Source: JAYRSJ01 sp041920215 (GTDB lineage Bacteria; Pseudomonadota; Gammaproteobacteria; Burkholderiales; Burkholderiaceae_C). From it: a stretch of DNA of 64,000 nucleotides. Below, in pieces: positions 8,873 through 18,500 of this stretch. Under the pieces are notes generated by a model, which saw nothing but the letters and a program-made list of their open reading frames with translations, was not told the origin of the DNA and did no database searches. Positions within the stretch are counted from its first letter, which is position 1. Every line of letters begins with the position of its first letter. Both the position numbers and the translations under genes were made by a program. The stretch covers positions 62,001-126,000 of the forward strand of contig JAYRSJ010000002.1 in the NCBI GenBank assembly GCA_041920215.1. Direction: 5' to 3'.

Positions 8873-10876
8873 ATGCAGTATTTCGTCACCGGAGCCACCG
8901 GCTTCATCGGCAAACGCCTGGTCAAGAAGCTGCTGGCCCGCCGCGGCAGCACCGTCTACTTCCTGCTGCGCGAGGAAAGCCGCGACAAGCTGGGCGAGCT
9001 GCTGGCCTTCTGGGGCAGCAGCAAGACGCGGGCGATTCCGGTCTTCGGCGATCTGAGCAGCAAGAAGCTGGGCGTGGCGGCCGAGCAGATCAAGGCGCTG
9101 AAGGGCCAGATCGACCATGTCTACCATCTGGCCGCGGTCTACGACCTGAAGGCCGATGAAGAGAGCCAGGTGCGCGTCAATATCGAAGGCACGCGCGCAC
9201 TGGTGGAGTTTGCACAGGCGATCGATGCCGGCCATGTGCACCATGTCTCGTCGATCGCGGCGGCCGGGCTGTACGAGGGCGTTTTCCGCGAGGACATGTT
9301 CGACGAGGCGGAGGGGCTCGATCATCCCTACTTCATGACCAAGCACGAGAGCGAGAAGATCGTGCGCAAGGAATGCAAGAAGCCCTGGACGGTCTACCGC
9401 CCGGCCATGGTGGTGGGCGACTCGCAGACCGGCCAGATGGACAAGGTCGACGGCCCCTACTATTTCTTCAAGCCGATCCAGCGGCTGCGCCAGATCCTGC
9501 CGCCCTGGATGCCCTCGATCGGCCTGGAGGGCGGGCGTGTCAATATCGTGCCGGTGGACTTCGTCGTCGATGCGCTCGACCATCTGAGCCACCATGTGAA
9601 GAAGAGCGGCGGCTGCTTCCATCTGGTCGATCCGGTGGGCTACCGCGTCGGCGATGTGCTGGACATCTTCTCCAAGGCCGCCCATGCGCCGAAGATGAAC
9701 CTCTTCGTCAATGCGGCCCTGCTGGGTTTCATCCCGAAGAGCGTCAAGAAGGGGCTGATGGCGCTGGCGCCGGTGCGGCGCATCCGCCATGCGGTGATGA
9801 AGGATCTCGGCCTGCCCGAGGACATGCTGACCTTCATCAACTACCCGACCCGCTTCGACTGTCGCGAGACCGAGGCCGCGCTGAAGGGCTCGGGCATCGC
9901 CTGCCCCAATCTGCACGACTATGCCTGGCGGCTGTGGGACTACTGGGAGCGCCATCTCGACCCCGATCTCTTCATCGACCGCAGCCTGAAAGGTGCCACC
10001 GCTGGCAAGGTGGTACTGGTGACCGGCGGCTCGTCCGGCATCGGCCTGGCGGCGGCCAAGAAATTTGCCGAGGCGGGTGCAATCACCATCATCTGCGCCC
10101 GCGACGAGATCAAGCTGGCCGAGGCTCTGGCCGAGATCCGCGAGTTCGCCGGGCCCAAGGCCCAGATCCACAGCTATTCGGCCGATATCGCCAACGAGGA
10201 GAGCTGCGCCGCGATGGTGGCCTGGATCACCGAGCAGTTCGGCGGCGTCGATTTCCTGATCAACAACGCTGGCCGCTCGATCCGCCGCGCGATCGAGAGC
10301 AGCTACGACCGCTTCCACGACTTCGAGCGCACGATGCAGCTGAACTATTTCGGCTGCCTGCGCGTCACCATGGGCCTGCTGCCCGGCATGGTGGCCAAGA
10401 AAAAAGGCCATGTGGTCAATATCTCCAGCATCGGCGTGCTGACCAATGCGCCGCGCTTCTCGGCCTATGTGGCCAGCAAGGCCGCGCTGGATGCCTGGAC
10501 CCGTTGCGCTTCCAGCGAGTACGCCGATCTGGGCATCACCTTCACCACCATCAATATGCCCCTGGTGCGCACGCCGATGATCGCGCCCACCAAGATCTAC
10601 AACAATGTGCCGACCCTGGCGCCCGAGGAGGCGGCCGACATGATCGCCCAGGCCTGCATCGCCAAGCCGGTGCGCATCGCCACCCGGCTGGGCATCACCG
10701 GCGAGCTGCTGCATGCGCTGATGCCACGGGTGGCCCAGATCGTGATGAACACCAGCTTCCGCATGTTCCCCGACAGCGAGGCGGCCAAGGGCGATGCCGG
10801 CGGCAAGGGCGGCAAGCCCCAGCTCTCGCCCGAGGCGATCGCGATGCAGCAGATGATGCGGGGCATCCACTTCTGA
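8873..10876 (+). CDS. Alcohol-forming fatty acyl-CoA reductase (two-domain SDR protein)
   Basis: This 667-residue protein has two Rossmann domains. The N-terminal half is an extended SDR/NAD-epimerase-like thioester reductase (VTGATGFIGKRLVKKLL at 5-21; YFMTKHESEK with the active-site Tyr/Lys; KVDGPYYFFKPIQRLRQILP). The C-terminal half, from about 375, is a classical SDR (VVLVTGGSSGIGLAAAKKFA; NNAGRSIRR; YVASKAALDAW). The order and many long blocks match from memory the Marinobacter fatty acyl-CoA/aldehyde reductase that makes wax-ester alcohols (e.g. the HDFERTMQLNYFG and INMPLVRTPMIAPTKIY segments). It reduces acyl-CoA to aldehyde, then to fatty alcohol. It is divergent from the phasin gene, so a storage-lipid context is likely. 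The exact substrate is unproven. Confidence 0.85.
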   Translation: MQYFVTGATGFIGKRLVKKLLARRGSTVYFLLREESRDKLGELLAFWGSSKTRAIPVFGDLSSKKLGVAAEQIKALKGQIDHVYHLAAVYDLKADEESQVRVNIEGTRALVEFAQAIDAGHVHHVSSIAAAGLYEGVFREDMFDEAEGLDHPYFMTKHESEKIVRKECKKPWTVYRPAMVVGDSQTGQMDKVDGPYYFFKPIQRLRQILPPWMPSIGLEGGRVNIVPVDFVVDALDHLSHHVKKSGGCFHLVDPVGYRVGDVLDIFSKAAHAPKMNLFVNAALLGFIPKSVKKGLMALAPVRRIRHAVMKDLGLPEDMLTFINYPTRFDCRETEAALKGSGIACPNLHDYAWRLWDYWERHLDPDLFIDRSLKGATAGKVVLVTGGSSGIGLAAAKKFAEAGAITIICARDEIKLAEALAEIREFAGPKAQIHSYSADIANEESCAAMVAWITEQFGGVDFLINNAGRSIRRAIESSYDRFHDFERTMQLNYFGCLRVTMGLLPGMVAKKKGHVVNISSIGVLTNAPRFSAYVASKAALDAWTRCASSEYADLGITFTTINMPLVRTPMIAPTKIYNNVPTLAPEEAADMIAQACIAKPVRIATRLGITGELLHALMPRVAQIVMNTSFRMFPDSEAAKGDAGGKGGKPQLSPEAIAMQQMMRGIHF

Positions 10877-10919
10877 GGCAGGCGCGTGCCCGGGGCGCTG
10901 GCCGCCGGGCGCCTGGCCC

Positions 10920-11675
10920 TCAGCGCTGCGGTCCCCAGGCCTCGTCGATCTCGTTGAAGATGGGCAGGGTGCCGGCGTCCACCGGCGCCAGGCTGTAGGG
11001 CCCGGTGCCGCTGTGCTCGGCGGTGGAGGCGGGCACGAAACGGCCCTGGTGCACGTCGAAAACATTGACCTCGCCGGCCTCGATCACATAGTGCCAGCCG
11101 TGCAGGGCCAGCTCGCCGCGCTCGACCCGGGCGCGCACCATCGGGTAGTCCATCAGGCGCTCCAGCTGCAGCACCACCGAGCGCTCCTCGGTGCGGCGCA
11201 GCGCCTCGGGCGTGGGCTGCACCGGCAGCGTGGCCTCGCGGCCCAGCTCCAGCCAGGCCTTCAGATTGAGCGCCTCCTCGGGCAGCTCACCATAGAGCGC
11301 GCGTATGCCGCCGCAATGGCTGTGGCCGCAGACGATGATGTGCTGCACATTGAGCGCCAGCACCGCGTACTCGATGGCCGCGGCCGTGCCGTGCAGGCCC
11401 ACCCACTGGCTGACATCGGCGCCGCCATGGGCAGCGCGCTGTTCGCGCAGCGTGCCGTCGTAGGGCGGCACGAAGGCTGCCACATTGCGCACCAGGAAGA
11501 GCTCGCCGGGGCCGGCGCCGGTCAGCAGATAGGGTACCAGGCGCGAGTCCGAGCAGCCGATGAAGAGGGTGGTCGGATGCTGTCCCTGGTCCACCAGATC
11601 CTGGAACTGGGTCTGGTACTGCGGGAAGTAGTCGGTGTTGAAGCGCCGCAGCCGCGCCAGCAGATCGTCAGGCAT
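10920..11675 (-). CDS. can: Beta-class carbonic anhydrase
   Basis: This 251-residue zinc enzyme interconverts CO2 and bicarbonate. The zinc ligands and dyad are visible: Cys41, Asp43 and Arg45 in IGCSDSRLVP, and His118 and Cys121 in CGHSHCGG. The RNVAAFVPPYD and AIEYAVLALNVQHIIVCGHS blocks are typical. No signal peptide is present. It begins 22 bases after the parvulin gene at the tail of the nar unit and runs in the same direction, so it may be expressed with nitrate reductase. The C-terminal 30 residues are not conserved. Confidence 0.93.
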   Translation of the reverse strand: MPDDLLARLRRFNTDYFPQYQTQFQDLVDQGQHPTTLFIGCSDSRLVPYLLTGAGPGELFLVRNVAAFVPPYDGTLREQRAAHGGADVSQWVGLHGTAAAIEYAVLALNVQHIIVCGHSHCGGIRALYGELPEEALNLKAWLELGREATLPVQPTPEALRRTEERSVVLQLERLMDYPMVRARVERGELALHGWHYVIEAGEVNVFDVHQGRFVPASTAEHSGTGPYSLAPVDAGTLPIFNEIDEAWGPQR

Positions 11676-11697
11676 CGTGTGGGCTCCGGCCGCCGGG

Positions 11698-12573
11698 CTA
11701 CTGCAGCAGCGGGCTGTCGGCCTGCTCCAGCATCACGCCCTCGATCTGGGCCGCGCCGGCCAGCAGATTGAGGTACTGGCGCATCGCGGTCAGATAGGCC
11801 TGCTGGCGCAGCGTCTGGGCGATGGCCGATTGCACCGCCTCGAAGGGCTGGGCCTGACCAGGGTTGCGCGCATCGACGCGCAGGATGTGAAAGCCGAAGC
11901 GGCTGCTGATCAGGCGCGGCAGCACGCCGATATGGCTGTTGGCCTCGTCCTGGCCGAACAGCGCATTGGCCAGCTCGGGGGCCAGGTCCGCGCGGCTCAG
12001 CCAGCCCAGTGCCCCGCCCTCGCCGCCGCTGGGGCAGTTGGAGTATTCGGCCGCGGCGCGGGCGAACTCGGCGCTCTCGGCGCAGCGCAGGCCCACCAGC
12101 AGGCCCTCGGCGCGCTGGCGCAGCGCCGCCACATCGACGCCGGGGGTGACCGCGAACAGGATGTGGCTGGCCAGCACCTGCTCGCCGACCGAATAACGGC
12201 TGGCATGCGCGGCATGGTAGCGGCGGCAGGCGGCCTCGTCGGGGTCGGGCAGGCGCAGCTCGCGTTCCAGCAGCTGCTCGATCGCGGCCGAGGCGGCCTC
12301 GCTGAGCACGCCGTCGGTGGCGGGCAGATCGCCCACCGCCAGCAGGCCCTGGCGCTGCGCGGCCTGGCGCAGCAGCTCGCTATAGGCGCGCTGGCGCAGG
12401 GTCTCGGTGTCGGGCGATTCGCCCGCCCCGTGCAGCGGCACGCCGTTGACCCGGGCCGCCGCGGCGGCTTCGGCGGCCGTCGCCAGCTCGGCTGTCGTTG
12501 TCGGCAGATCGCCGAGGCCCTTGCTGCTGCCGCCGCAGCCGCAGCTGCCACCGCCACATCCATGTTGTCCCAT
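11698..12573 (-). CDS. Parvulin-type peptidyl-prolyl isomerase of the nar operon
   Basis: This 291-residue protein ends in a parvulin domain at about 155-260 (ASHILFAVTPGVD, FARAAAEYSNCPSGGEGGALGW, FGFHILRVDARNPGQAQPF). The N-terminus is unusual: MGQHGCGGGSCGCGG, a Gly/Cys-rich stretch that could bind metal. The middle is helical and SurA/NifM-like. There is no signal peptide, so it should act in the cytoplasm, perhaps in folding the NarGH complex. Pseudomonas nar operons also carry a ppiC-type gene after narI, which supports the assignment. It starts 32 bases after narI. Confidence 0.87.
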   Translation of the reverse strand: MGQHGCGGGSCGCGGSSKGLGDLPTTTAELATAAEAAAAARVNGVPLHGAGESPDTETLRQRAYSELLRQAAQRQGLLAVGDLPATDGVLSEAASAAIEQLLERELRLPDPDEAACRRYHAAHASRYSVGEQVLASHILFAVTPGVDVAALRQRAEGLLVGLRCAESAEFARAAAEYSNCPSGGEGGALGWLSRADLAPELANALFGQDEANSHIGVLPRLISSRFGFHILRVDARNPGQAQPFEAVQSAIAQTLRQQAYLTAMRQYLNLLAGAAQIEGVMLEQADSPLLQ

Positions 12574-12605
12574 GATGATGATCTCCTAGGCTGATTCGAA
12601 AGGCT

Positions 12606-13325
12606 TCAGCGCTGCGGGGCGTTGTGGCCCGGCGGCAGCGAGATGCGGCGGCTGCGCACCAGCTGGTAGGGGCGCATCAGATAGGCCAGCGTGCCGAAGC
12701 CGCTCCAGACATGGACCAGACGGGTGAAGGGGAAGATCAGGAAGATGCTCATGCCCAGGAACATATGGGCCTTGAACACCCAGCCCGCCTCGGCCAGCAG
12801 CTCGACCGCGCCGCCGCGGAAGGTGATGATGCGCTGCGCCCATTCGGCCAGCGCCATCATCATGCCGCCGTCCAGATGCTGGGCCGACAGCGGGATGGTC
12901 GCCAGGCCCAGCAGCAGCTGCACCCAGAGGATGATCAGCAGCACGATATCGCTGGTCTTGCTGTTGCGGCGGATGCGCTCGTCCGTCAGGCGGCGGTGCA
13001 GCAGCAGGCTCAGGCCGATGAAGCCCAGCAGGCCGGCCACGCCGCCGACGATCATCGCCATCAGCTGCTTGGCGCCGGCGCTCATAAAGGGCTCGTAGAC
13101 GAAGTGCGGGGTCAGCATGCCGACGGTGTGGCCGAAGAACAGCACCAGGATGCCGACATGGAAGAGGTTGCTGCCCCAGCGCAGGCTGCCGCTGCGCAGC
13201 AGCTGCGAGGAATCGCTCTTCCAGCTGTACTGGTCGCGGTCGAAGCGCAGGAGACTGCCGACCAGGAAGACGGTCAGGCAGATATAGGGGTAGAGGCCGA
13301 AGAGGGCGAAGTCTAGAGAGCTCAT
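12606..13325 (-). CDS. narI: Respiratory nitrate reductase gamma subunit NarI
   Basis: This is the 239-residue membrane di-haem b subunit. It oxidises quinol and passes electrons to NarH. Five hydrophobic segments are visible, starting LFGLYPYICLTVFLVGSLLRF. The protein has the family's N-terminal DQYSWKSDSSQLLR and RWGSNLFHVGILVLFFGHTVG, whose histidines are haem ligands, and the distal histidine pair lies in WVFKAHMFLGMSIFLIFPFTRLVHVWS. Length agrees with E. coli NarI (225). The start overlaps the narJ stop (ATGA). Confidence 0.96.
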   Translation of the reverse strand: MSSLDFALFGLYPYICLTVFLVGSLLRFDRDQYSWKSDSSQLLRSGSLRWGSNLFHVGILVLFFGHTVGMLTPHFVYEPFMSAGAKQLMAMIVGGVAGLLGFIGLSLLLHRRLTDERIRRNSKTSDIVLLIILWVQLLLGLATIPLSAQHLDGGMMMALAEWAQRIITFRGGAVELLAEAGWVFKAHMFLGMSIFLIFPFTRLVHVWSGFGTLAYLMRPYQLVRSRRISLPPGHNAPQR

Positions 13326-14029
13326 ATGCGGGCTCCTTCCTGGCTGGGGTTCTTCTTGACGATGTGGATGGGCTGGGGCGCGCCGGGGCGGCTCTGGCCC
13401 TTGGACGAGCAGCCGTCGAAGGCCGGGGGCTCGACCCAGGCCTCGTCAAGCGGCTCGTCGACGGTGATCTGCACGGCCTGCGGCTTCTCGCCGGCCAGCT
13501 CCAGCACCGCACCGATGGCGGCGGCGTAGGGGTTGGCCTCGCGCTTGATCAGCGCGCTGTGGATGGCGTTGAGGATGTGCGCCATCTCGCCCAGGAAGGC
13601 GCGCGCGGTGGCGCTGTCCTGGGTGGAGGCGAACTCCAGCACCACCGGCAGGTAGTCGGGCAGTTCCTGGGCGTCGAAAAAGACGCCGGCGCTCTCATAG
13701 GTCTTGGCCAGATCGACCAGGGCCGGACCGCGCTCGCGCGAGTCGCCATGCACATGCTCGAACAGGTGCAGGCTGGTGGCGCGGCCGCGGTCGAAGGTCT
13801 CGACGTAGCGCGACTGCACTGCGAAGCGCTCGCCGCGCGCCAGCAGCGCGATCAGCGCGTCGAGCTCGTCCATGCGCTCGGCGCTCAGGCTGTTCTCGCT
13901 GTGCAGCGCGGCGCGCAGCTCGGGCAGCGCGGCCAGCATCTCGTCGCTGGGGTAGTCCAGCAAGCGGGCCAGCACCCGTGCCGTCAGCGCCAGGGCCGGC
14001 TTGGGCTTCTTGGAGTTCAGGTTCAGCAT
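13322..14029 (-). CDS. narJ: Nitrate reductase assembly chaperone NarJ
   Basis: This 235-residue cytoplasmic chaperone inserts molybdenum cofactor into NarG and holds NarGH before membrane docking. The NarJ/TorD-type helical fold is recognisable in LTARVLARLLDYPSDEMLAALPELRAAL near the N-terminus and in ETFDRGRATSLHLFEHVHGDSRERG, the NarJ signature. The ATG at 14029 follows the narH stop by 10 bases; a longer in-frame extension starts inside narH and lacks conserved sequence. It overlaps narI by four bases. Confidence 0.94.
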   Translation of the reverse strand: MLNLNSKKPKPALALTARVLARLLDYPSDEMLAALPELRAALHSENSLSAERMDELDALIALLARGERFAVQSRYVETFDRGRATSLHLFEHVHGDSRERGPALVDLAKTYESAGVFFDAQELPDYLPVVLEFASTQDSATARAFLGEMAHILNAIHSALIKREANPYAAAIGAVLELAGEKPQAVQITVDEPLDEAWVEPPAFDGCSSKGQSRPGAPQPIHIVKKNPSQEGARI

Positions 14030-14039
14030 GGCATGCTCC

Positions 14040-15563
14040 TCAGACCGTGGCCTTGATGGGGATGGTGCGGCGCTTGTCGCCACCGAACAGGCTGGTCTCG
14101 GTCTGACCGTCGGAGCAGCCGTTGCCGAAGCTGAAGCCGCAGCCGCCGCGCAGGTCGTAGGCGTTCTCGGCGTACTCGCGGTGGGTGGTCGGGATCACGA
14201 AGCGGTCCTCGTAGTTGGCGATGGCCATGGTCTGGTACATGTCCTCGACCTCGTGCTTGATCAGGCCCACCTGGTCCAGCACCGCCTTGTCCTCGATGCC
14301 GTCCACATGCTTGCCGCGCTGGTAGGCGCGCATCGCCAGCATGCGCTCCAGCGCGCGTTCCACCGGCTTCACATCGCCGGCGGTCAGCATATTCGCCAGG
14401 TACTGCACCGGGATGCGCAGCTGCTTGACGTCGGGGATCTGGCCGTTGACGCCGATCTGGCCGGCGTTCGCGGCCGAGCTGATCGGCGAGAGCGGCGGCA
14501 CGTACCAGACCATCGGCAGGGTGCGGTACTCGGGGTGCAGGGGCAGGGCCACCTTCCAGTCCACCGCCATCTTGTAGACCGGGCTCTTGCGGGCGGCTTC
14601 CAGCCAGGCCTCGGGCACGCCGTCGCGGCGGGCCTGCTCGATCACCTTGGGGTCGCTGGGGTCCAGGAAGATGTCGAGCTGGGCCTGGTAGAGGTCCTTG
14701 TCGTCCTTGACCGAGGCGGCTTCCTGGATGCGGTCGGCGTCATAGAGCAGCACGCCCAGATAGCGGATGCGGCCCACGCAGGTTTCCGAGCAGACGGTGG
14801 GCTGGCCCGACTCGATGCGCGGGTAGCAGAAGATGCACTTCTCGGCCTTGCCGCTGCTCCAGTTGTAGTAGATCTTCTTGTAGGGGCAGCCCGAGACGCA
14901 CATGCGCCAGCCGCGGCACTTGTCCTGGTCGATCAGCACGATGCCGTCTTCCTCGCGCTTGTAGATCGAGCCCGAGGGGCAGGAAGCGACGCAGGCCGGA
15001 TTCAGGCAGTGCTCGCACAGCCTGGGCAGGTACATCATGAAGGTGTTCTCGAACTGGCCGTAGATCTCCTTCTGGACCTGGTCGAAGTTCTTGTCCTTGC
15101 TGCGCTTGCTGAACTCGCCGCCCAGGATCTCCTCCCAGTTCGGACCCCACTCGATCTTCTCCATGCGCTGGCCGGTGATCAGGCTGCGCGGACGCGCGGT
15201 GGGCGCGGCCTTGCTCTTGGGCGCCGACTGCAGATGGTCGTAGTCGAAGGTGAAGGGCTCGTAGTAGTCGTCGATCTCGGGCAGATTGGGGTTGGCGAAG
15301 ATGCGCATCAGCAGCTTCCACTTGCCGCCCTGGCGCGGCTCGATGCTGCCGTCGCTCTTGCGCACCCAGCCGCCATGCCATTTGTCCTGGTTCTCCCATT
15401 CCTTGGGATAGCCGATGCCGGGCTTGGACTCGACGTTGTTGAACCAGGCGTATTCCATGCCGGGCCGGTTGGTCCAGACATGCTTGCAGGTGACCGAACA
15501 GGTGTGGCAGCCGATGCACTTGTCCAGATTCAGCACCATGCCGATTTGTGCGCGAACTTTCAT
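14040..15563 (-). CDS. narH: Respiratory nitrate reductase beta subunit NarH
   Basis: This 507-residue iron-sulfur subunit relays electrons from NarI haem to NarG. The first cluster motif is clear at C16, C19, C22 and C26 (LDKCIGCHTCSVTCKHVW). Three more cysteine groups follow: CEHCLNPACVASCPSGSIYK, CRGWRMCVSGCPYKKIYYNW (with Trp in place of the second Cys, the [3Fe-4S] type) and KAEKCIFCYPRIESGQPTVC. Length matches the family (about 510). The start overlaps the narG stop by four bases. Confidence 0.97.
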   Translation of the reverse strand: MKVRAQIGMVLNLDKCIGCHTCSVTCKHVWTNRPGMEYAWFNNVESKPGIGYPKEWENQDKWHGGWVRKSDGSIEPRQGGKWKLLMRIFANPNLPEIDDYYEPFTFDYDHLQSAPKSKAAPTARPRSLITGQRMEKIEWGPNWEEILGGEFSKRSKDKNFDQVQKEIYGQFENTFMMYLPRLCEHCLNPACVASCPSGSIYKREEDGIVLIDQDKCRGWRMCVSGCPYKKIYYNWSSGKAEKCIFCYPRIESGQPTVCSETCVGRIRYLGVLLYDADRIQEAASVKDDKDLYQAQLDIFLDPSDPKVIEQARRDGVPEAWLEAARKSPVYKMAVDWKVALPLHPEYRTLPMVWYVPPLSPISSAANAGQIGVNGQIPDVKQLRIPVQYLANMLTAGDVKPVERALERMLAMRAYQRGKHVDGIEDKAVLDQVGLIKHEVEDMYQTMAIANYEDRFVIPTTHREYAENAYDLRGGCGFSFGNGCSDGQTETSLFGGDKRRTIPIKATV

Positions 15564-18500
15564 GCGTGTGCTCCTTGCGTGGCAGCGTTGCCTTCCTCAT
15601 CCATCCAGTCGACCTTGGCCATCTTGCGCACCAGCACGAACTCGTCGCGGTTGGTGCCGATGGTGCCGTAGTAGTTGAAGCCGTAGCTCAGCTGGGCATA
15701 GCCACCGATCATGTGGGTGGGCTTGGTGACGATGCGGGTCACCGAGTTGTGGATGCCGCCGCGGGTGCCGGTGATCTCCGAGCCCGGGGTGTTGATGATC
15801 TTCTCCTGCGAGTGGTACATCAGGGTCATGCCCGGATTCACCCGCTGGCTGACCACCGCCCGCGCCGCGATCGCGCCATTGGCGTTGAAGAGTTCGATCC
15901 AGTCGTTGTCCTCGATGCCGGCGCTCCTGGCATCGTCCTCCGACAGCCACACCACCGAGCCGCCGCGGTTCAGCGTCAGCATCATCAGGTTGTCGCTATA
16001 GGTCGAGTGGATGCCCCATTTCTGGTGTGGCGTGATGAAGTTCAGCGCGATGGCCTTGTTGCCATTGGGCTTGATGCCTTCGAAGCCGGCCACCGCCTTC
16101 AGGTCCACCGGTGGGCGATAGCTGGAGAAGCCCTCGCCGAAGGCCTGCATCCAGGGATGGTCCTGGTAGAACTGCTGGCGGCCGGTCAGTGTGCGCCATG
16201 GGATCAGTTCATGCACATTGGTGTAGCCGGCGTTGTAGCTGACCTTTTCGCTCTCGAGGCCCGACCAGGTGGGGCTGGAGATGATCTTGCGCGGCTGGGC
16301 CTGGATGTCGCGGAAGCGGATCTTCTCGTCCTCGCGGTGCAGGGCCAGGTGAGTGTGGTCACGGCCGGTCTGCTTGCCCAGGGCTTCCCAGGCCTTGACC
16401 GCCACATGGCCGTTGGTCTCGGGCGCCAGCTGCAGCACCACCTCGGTGGCGTCGATATCGCTCTCTATCTTGGGCATGCCGTAGGTCACACCCTCCTCGC
16501 GCACCAGGCCGTTGAGCTCGCCGAGCTGCTCGACCTCGGTCTTGGTATCCCAGCCAATGCCCTTGCCGCCGTTGCCGGCCTTGTTCATCAAAGGGCCCAG
16601 CGCGGTGAAGCGCTTGTAGAGATTGGGGTAGTCGCGCTCGACCACCGCGATCTGCGGCGCGGTCTTGCCGGGGATCAGCTCGCACTCGCCCTTTTTCCAT
16701 TCCTTCACGTCGAAGGGCTGGGCCAGCTCGGCCGGGCTGTCGTGCATCAGCGGGGTCAGCACCAGCTCCTTCTCGACGCCCAGGTGGCCGACGCAGAGCT
16801 CAGAGACCTTCTTGGCGAAGCCCTTGTAGATCTCCCAATCGCTCCTGGCCTGCCAGGCCGGATCCACCGCGGTGGACAGCGGGTGGATGAAGGGGTGCAT
16901 ATCGCTGGTGTTGAGGTCGTTCTTCTCGTACCAGGTGGCGGTGGGCAGCACGATGTCCGAATACAGGCAGGTGGTGCTCATGCGGAAGTCCAGCGTCACC
17001 AGCAGGTCCAGCTTGCCTTCCGGCGCCTGCGCATGCCACTCGACTTCATTGGGCTTGGCGTCGTTGGGGCCCAGGTCCTTGCCCTGCACGCCGTTGGTGG
17101 TGCCCAGCAGATGCTTGAGGAAGTACTCGTGGCCCTTGCCCGAGCTGCCCAGGATGTTGGAGCGCCAGACGAACATATTGCGCGGCCAGTTGGCCGGATG
17201 GTCCGGGTCCTCGCAGCTCATGCGCAGGCTGCCGTCCTTCAGCGCCTTGATCGCATAGTCCTTGGCATCCATGCCGGCGCTGGCTGCGGCCTTGACCACC
17301 TCGATCGGGTTGGTCTGCAGCTGCGGCGCGCTGGGCAGCCAGCCCATGCGCTCGGCGCGCACGTTGTAGTCGATCAGGCTGCCGCCGAACTTCTGCTTGT
17401 CGGCCAGCGGCGAGAGCACCTCGGCCACGTCCAGCTTCTCGTAGCGCCACTGGTCGGTGTGGGCGTAGAAGAAGCTGGTCGAGTTCATCTGGCGCGGCGG
17501 GCGTATCCAGTCCAGCGCGAAGGCCAGCGCGGTCCAGCCGGTCTGCGGGCGCAGCTTTTCCTGACCCACATAGTGGGCCCAGCCACCGCCGCTCTGGCCG
17601 ATGCAGCCGCACATCATCAGCATATTGATGATGCCGCGGTAGTTCATGTCGGCGTGGTACCAGTGGTTCATCGCGGCGCCGATGATCACCATGGACTTGC
17701 CATGGGTCTTGTCGGCGTTGTCGGCGAACTGGCGCGCCACGGTGATGATCTGATCGCGCTTGACGCCGGTGATGCTCTCGGCCCAGGCCGGGGTGTAGGC
17801 CTTGTTGTCGTCGTAGCTGTTCGGGCAGTCATCGCCGAAGCCGCGGTTGATGCCGTACTGCGCCACCTGCAGATCGAAGACGGTGGCCACCAGCACCTCG
17901 CCGGCGTCCTCCTGCTTGCCCAGCTTCAGGCGCACCACCGGCACCTTGCGGGCCAGCACATCCTGCTGCTTGTTGGCGGTGAAGTGCGGGGTCTCGACAC
18001 CACCGAAGTAGGGGAAGCCGATCTCGGCCAGCTCATGCGCCTGGGCGCCGCCGTCCGCGTCCTCCAGCACCGAGAGCTTGAGCCTGACCGCGCTGTCGTG
18101 GCGGGCTTCCTTGCTCTCCAGATTCCACTTGCCCTCGTCGGCGCGGCCGTTGGCGCCCCAGCGGAAGCCGATCGAGCCATTGGGCAGCACCACCTTGCCG
18201 CTGCTGTCGAAGGCCAGCGTCTTCCACTCGGGATTGTTGTCCTGGCCCAGCTTGCCGCCGAAGTCGCTGGCGCGCAGATAGCGGTCGGGCACCAGCACGG
18301 TGCGGCCGTCCGGCGTGGTGGTTTGCTTCAGCTGCACCAGCAGCGGCAGGTCGGTGTAGCGGCGCGCGTAGTCGTCGAAGTAGCTGCTGCGTTTGTCGAA
18401 GTAGAACTCCTTCAGGATCACATGGCCCATGGCCATCGCGATCGCCGCATCGGTGCCCTGCTTGGGGTGCATCCAGATATCGGCCAGCTTGGAGATCTCG

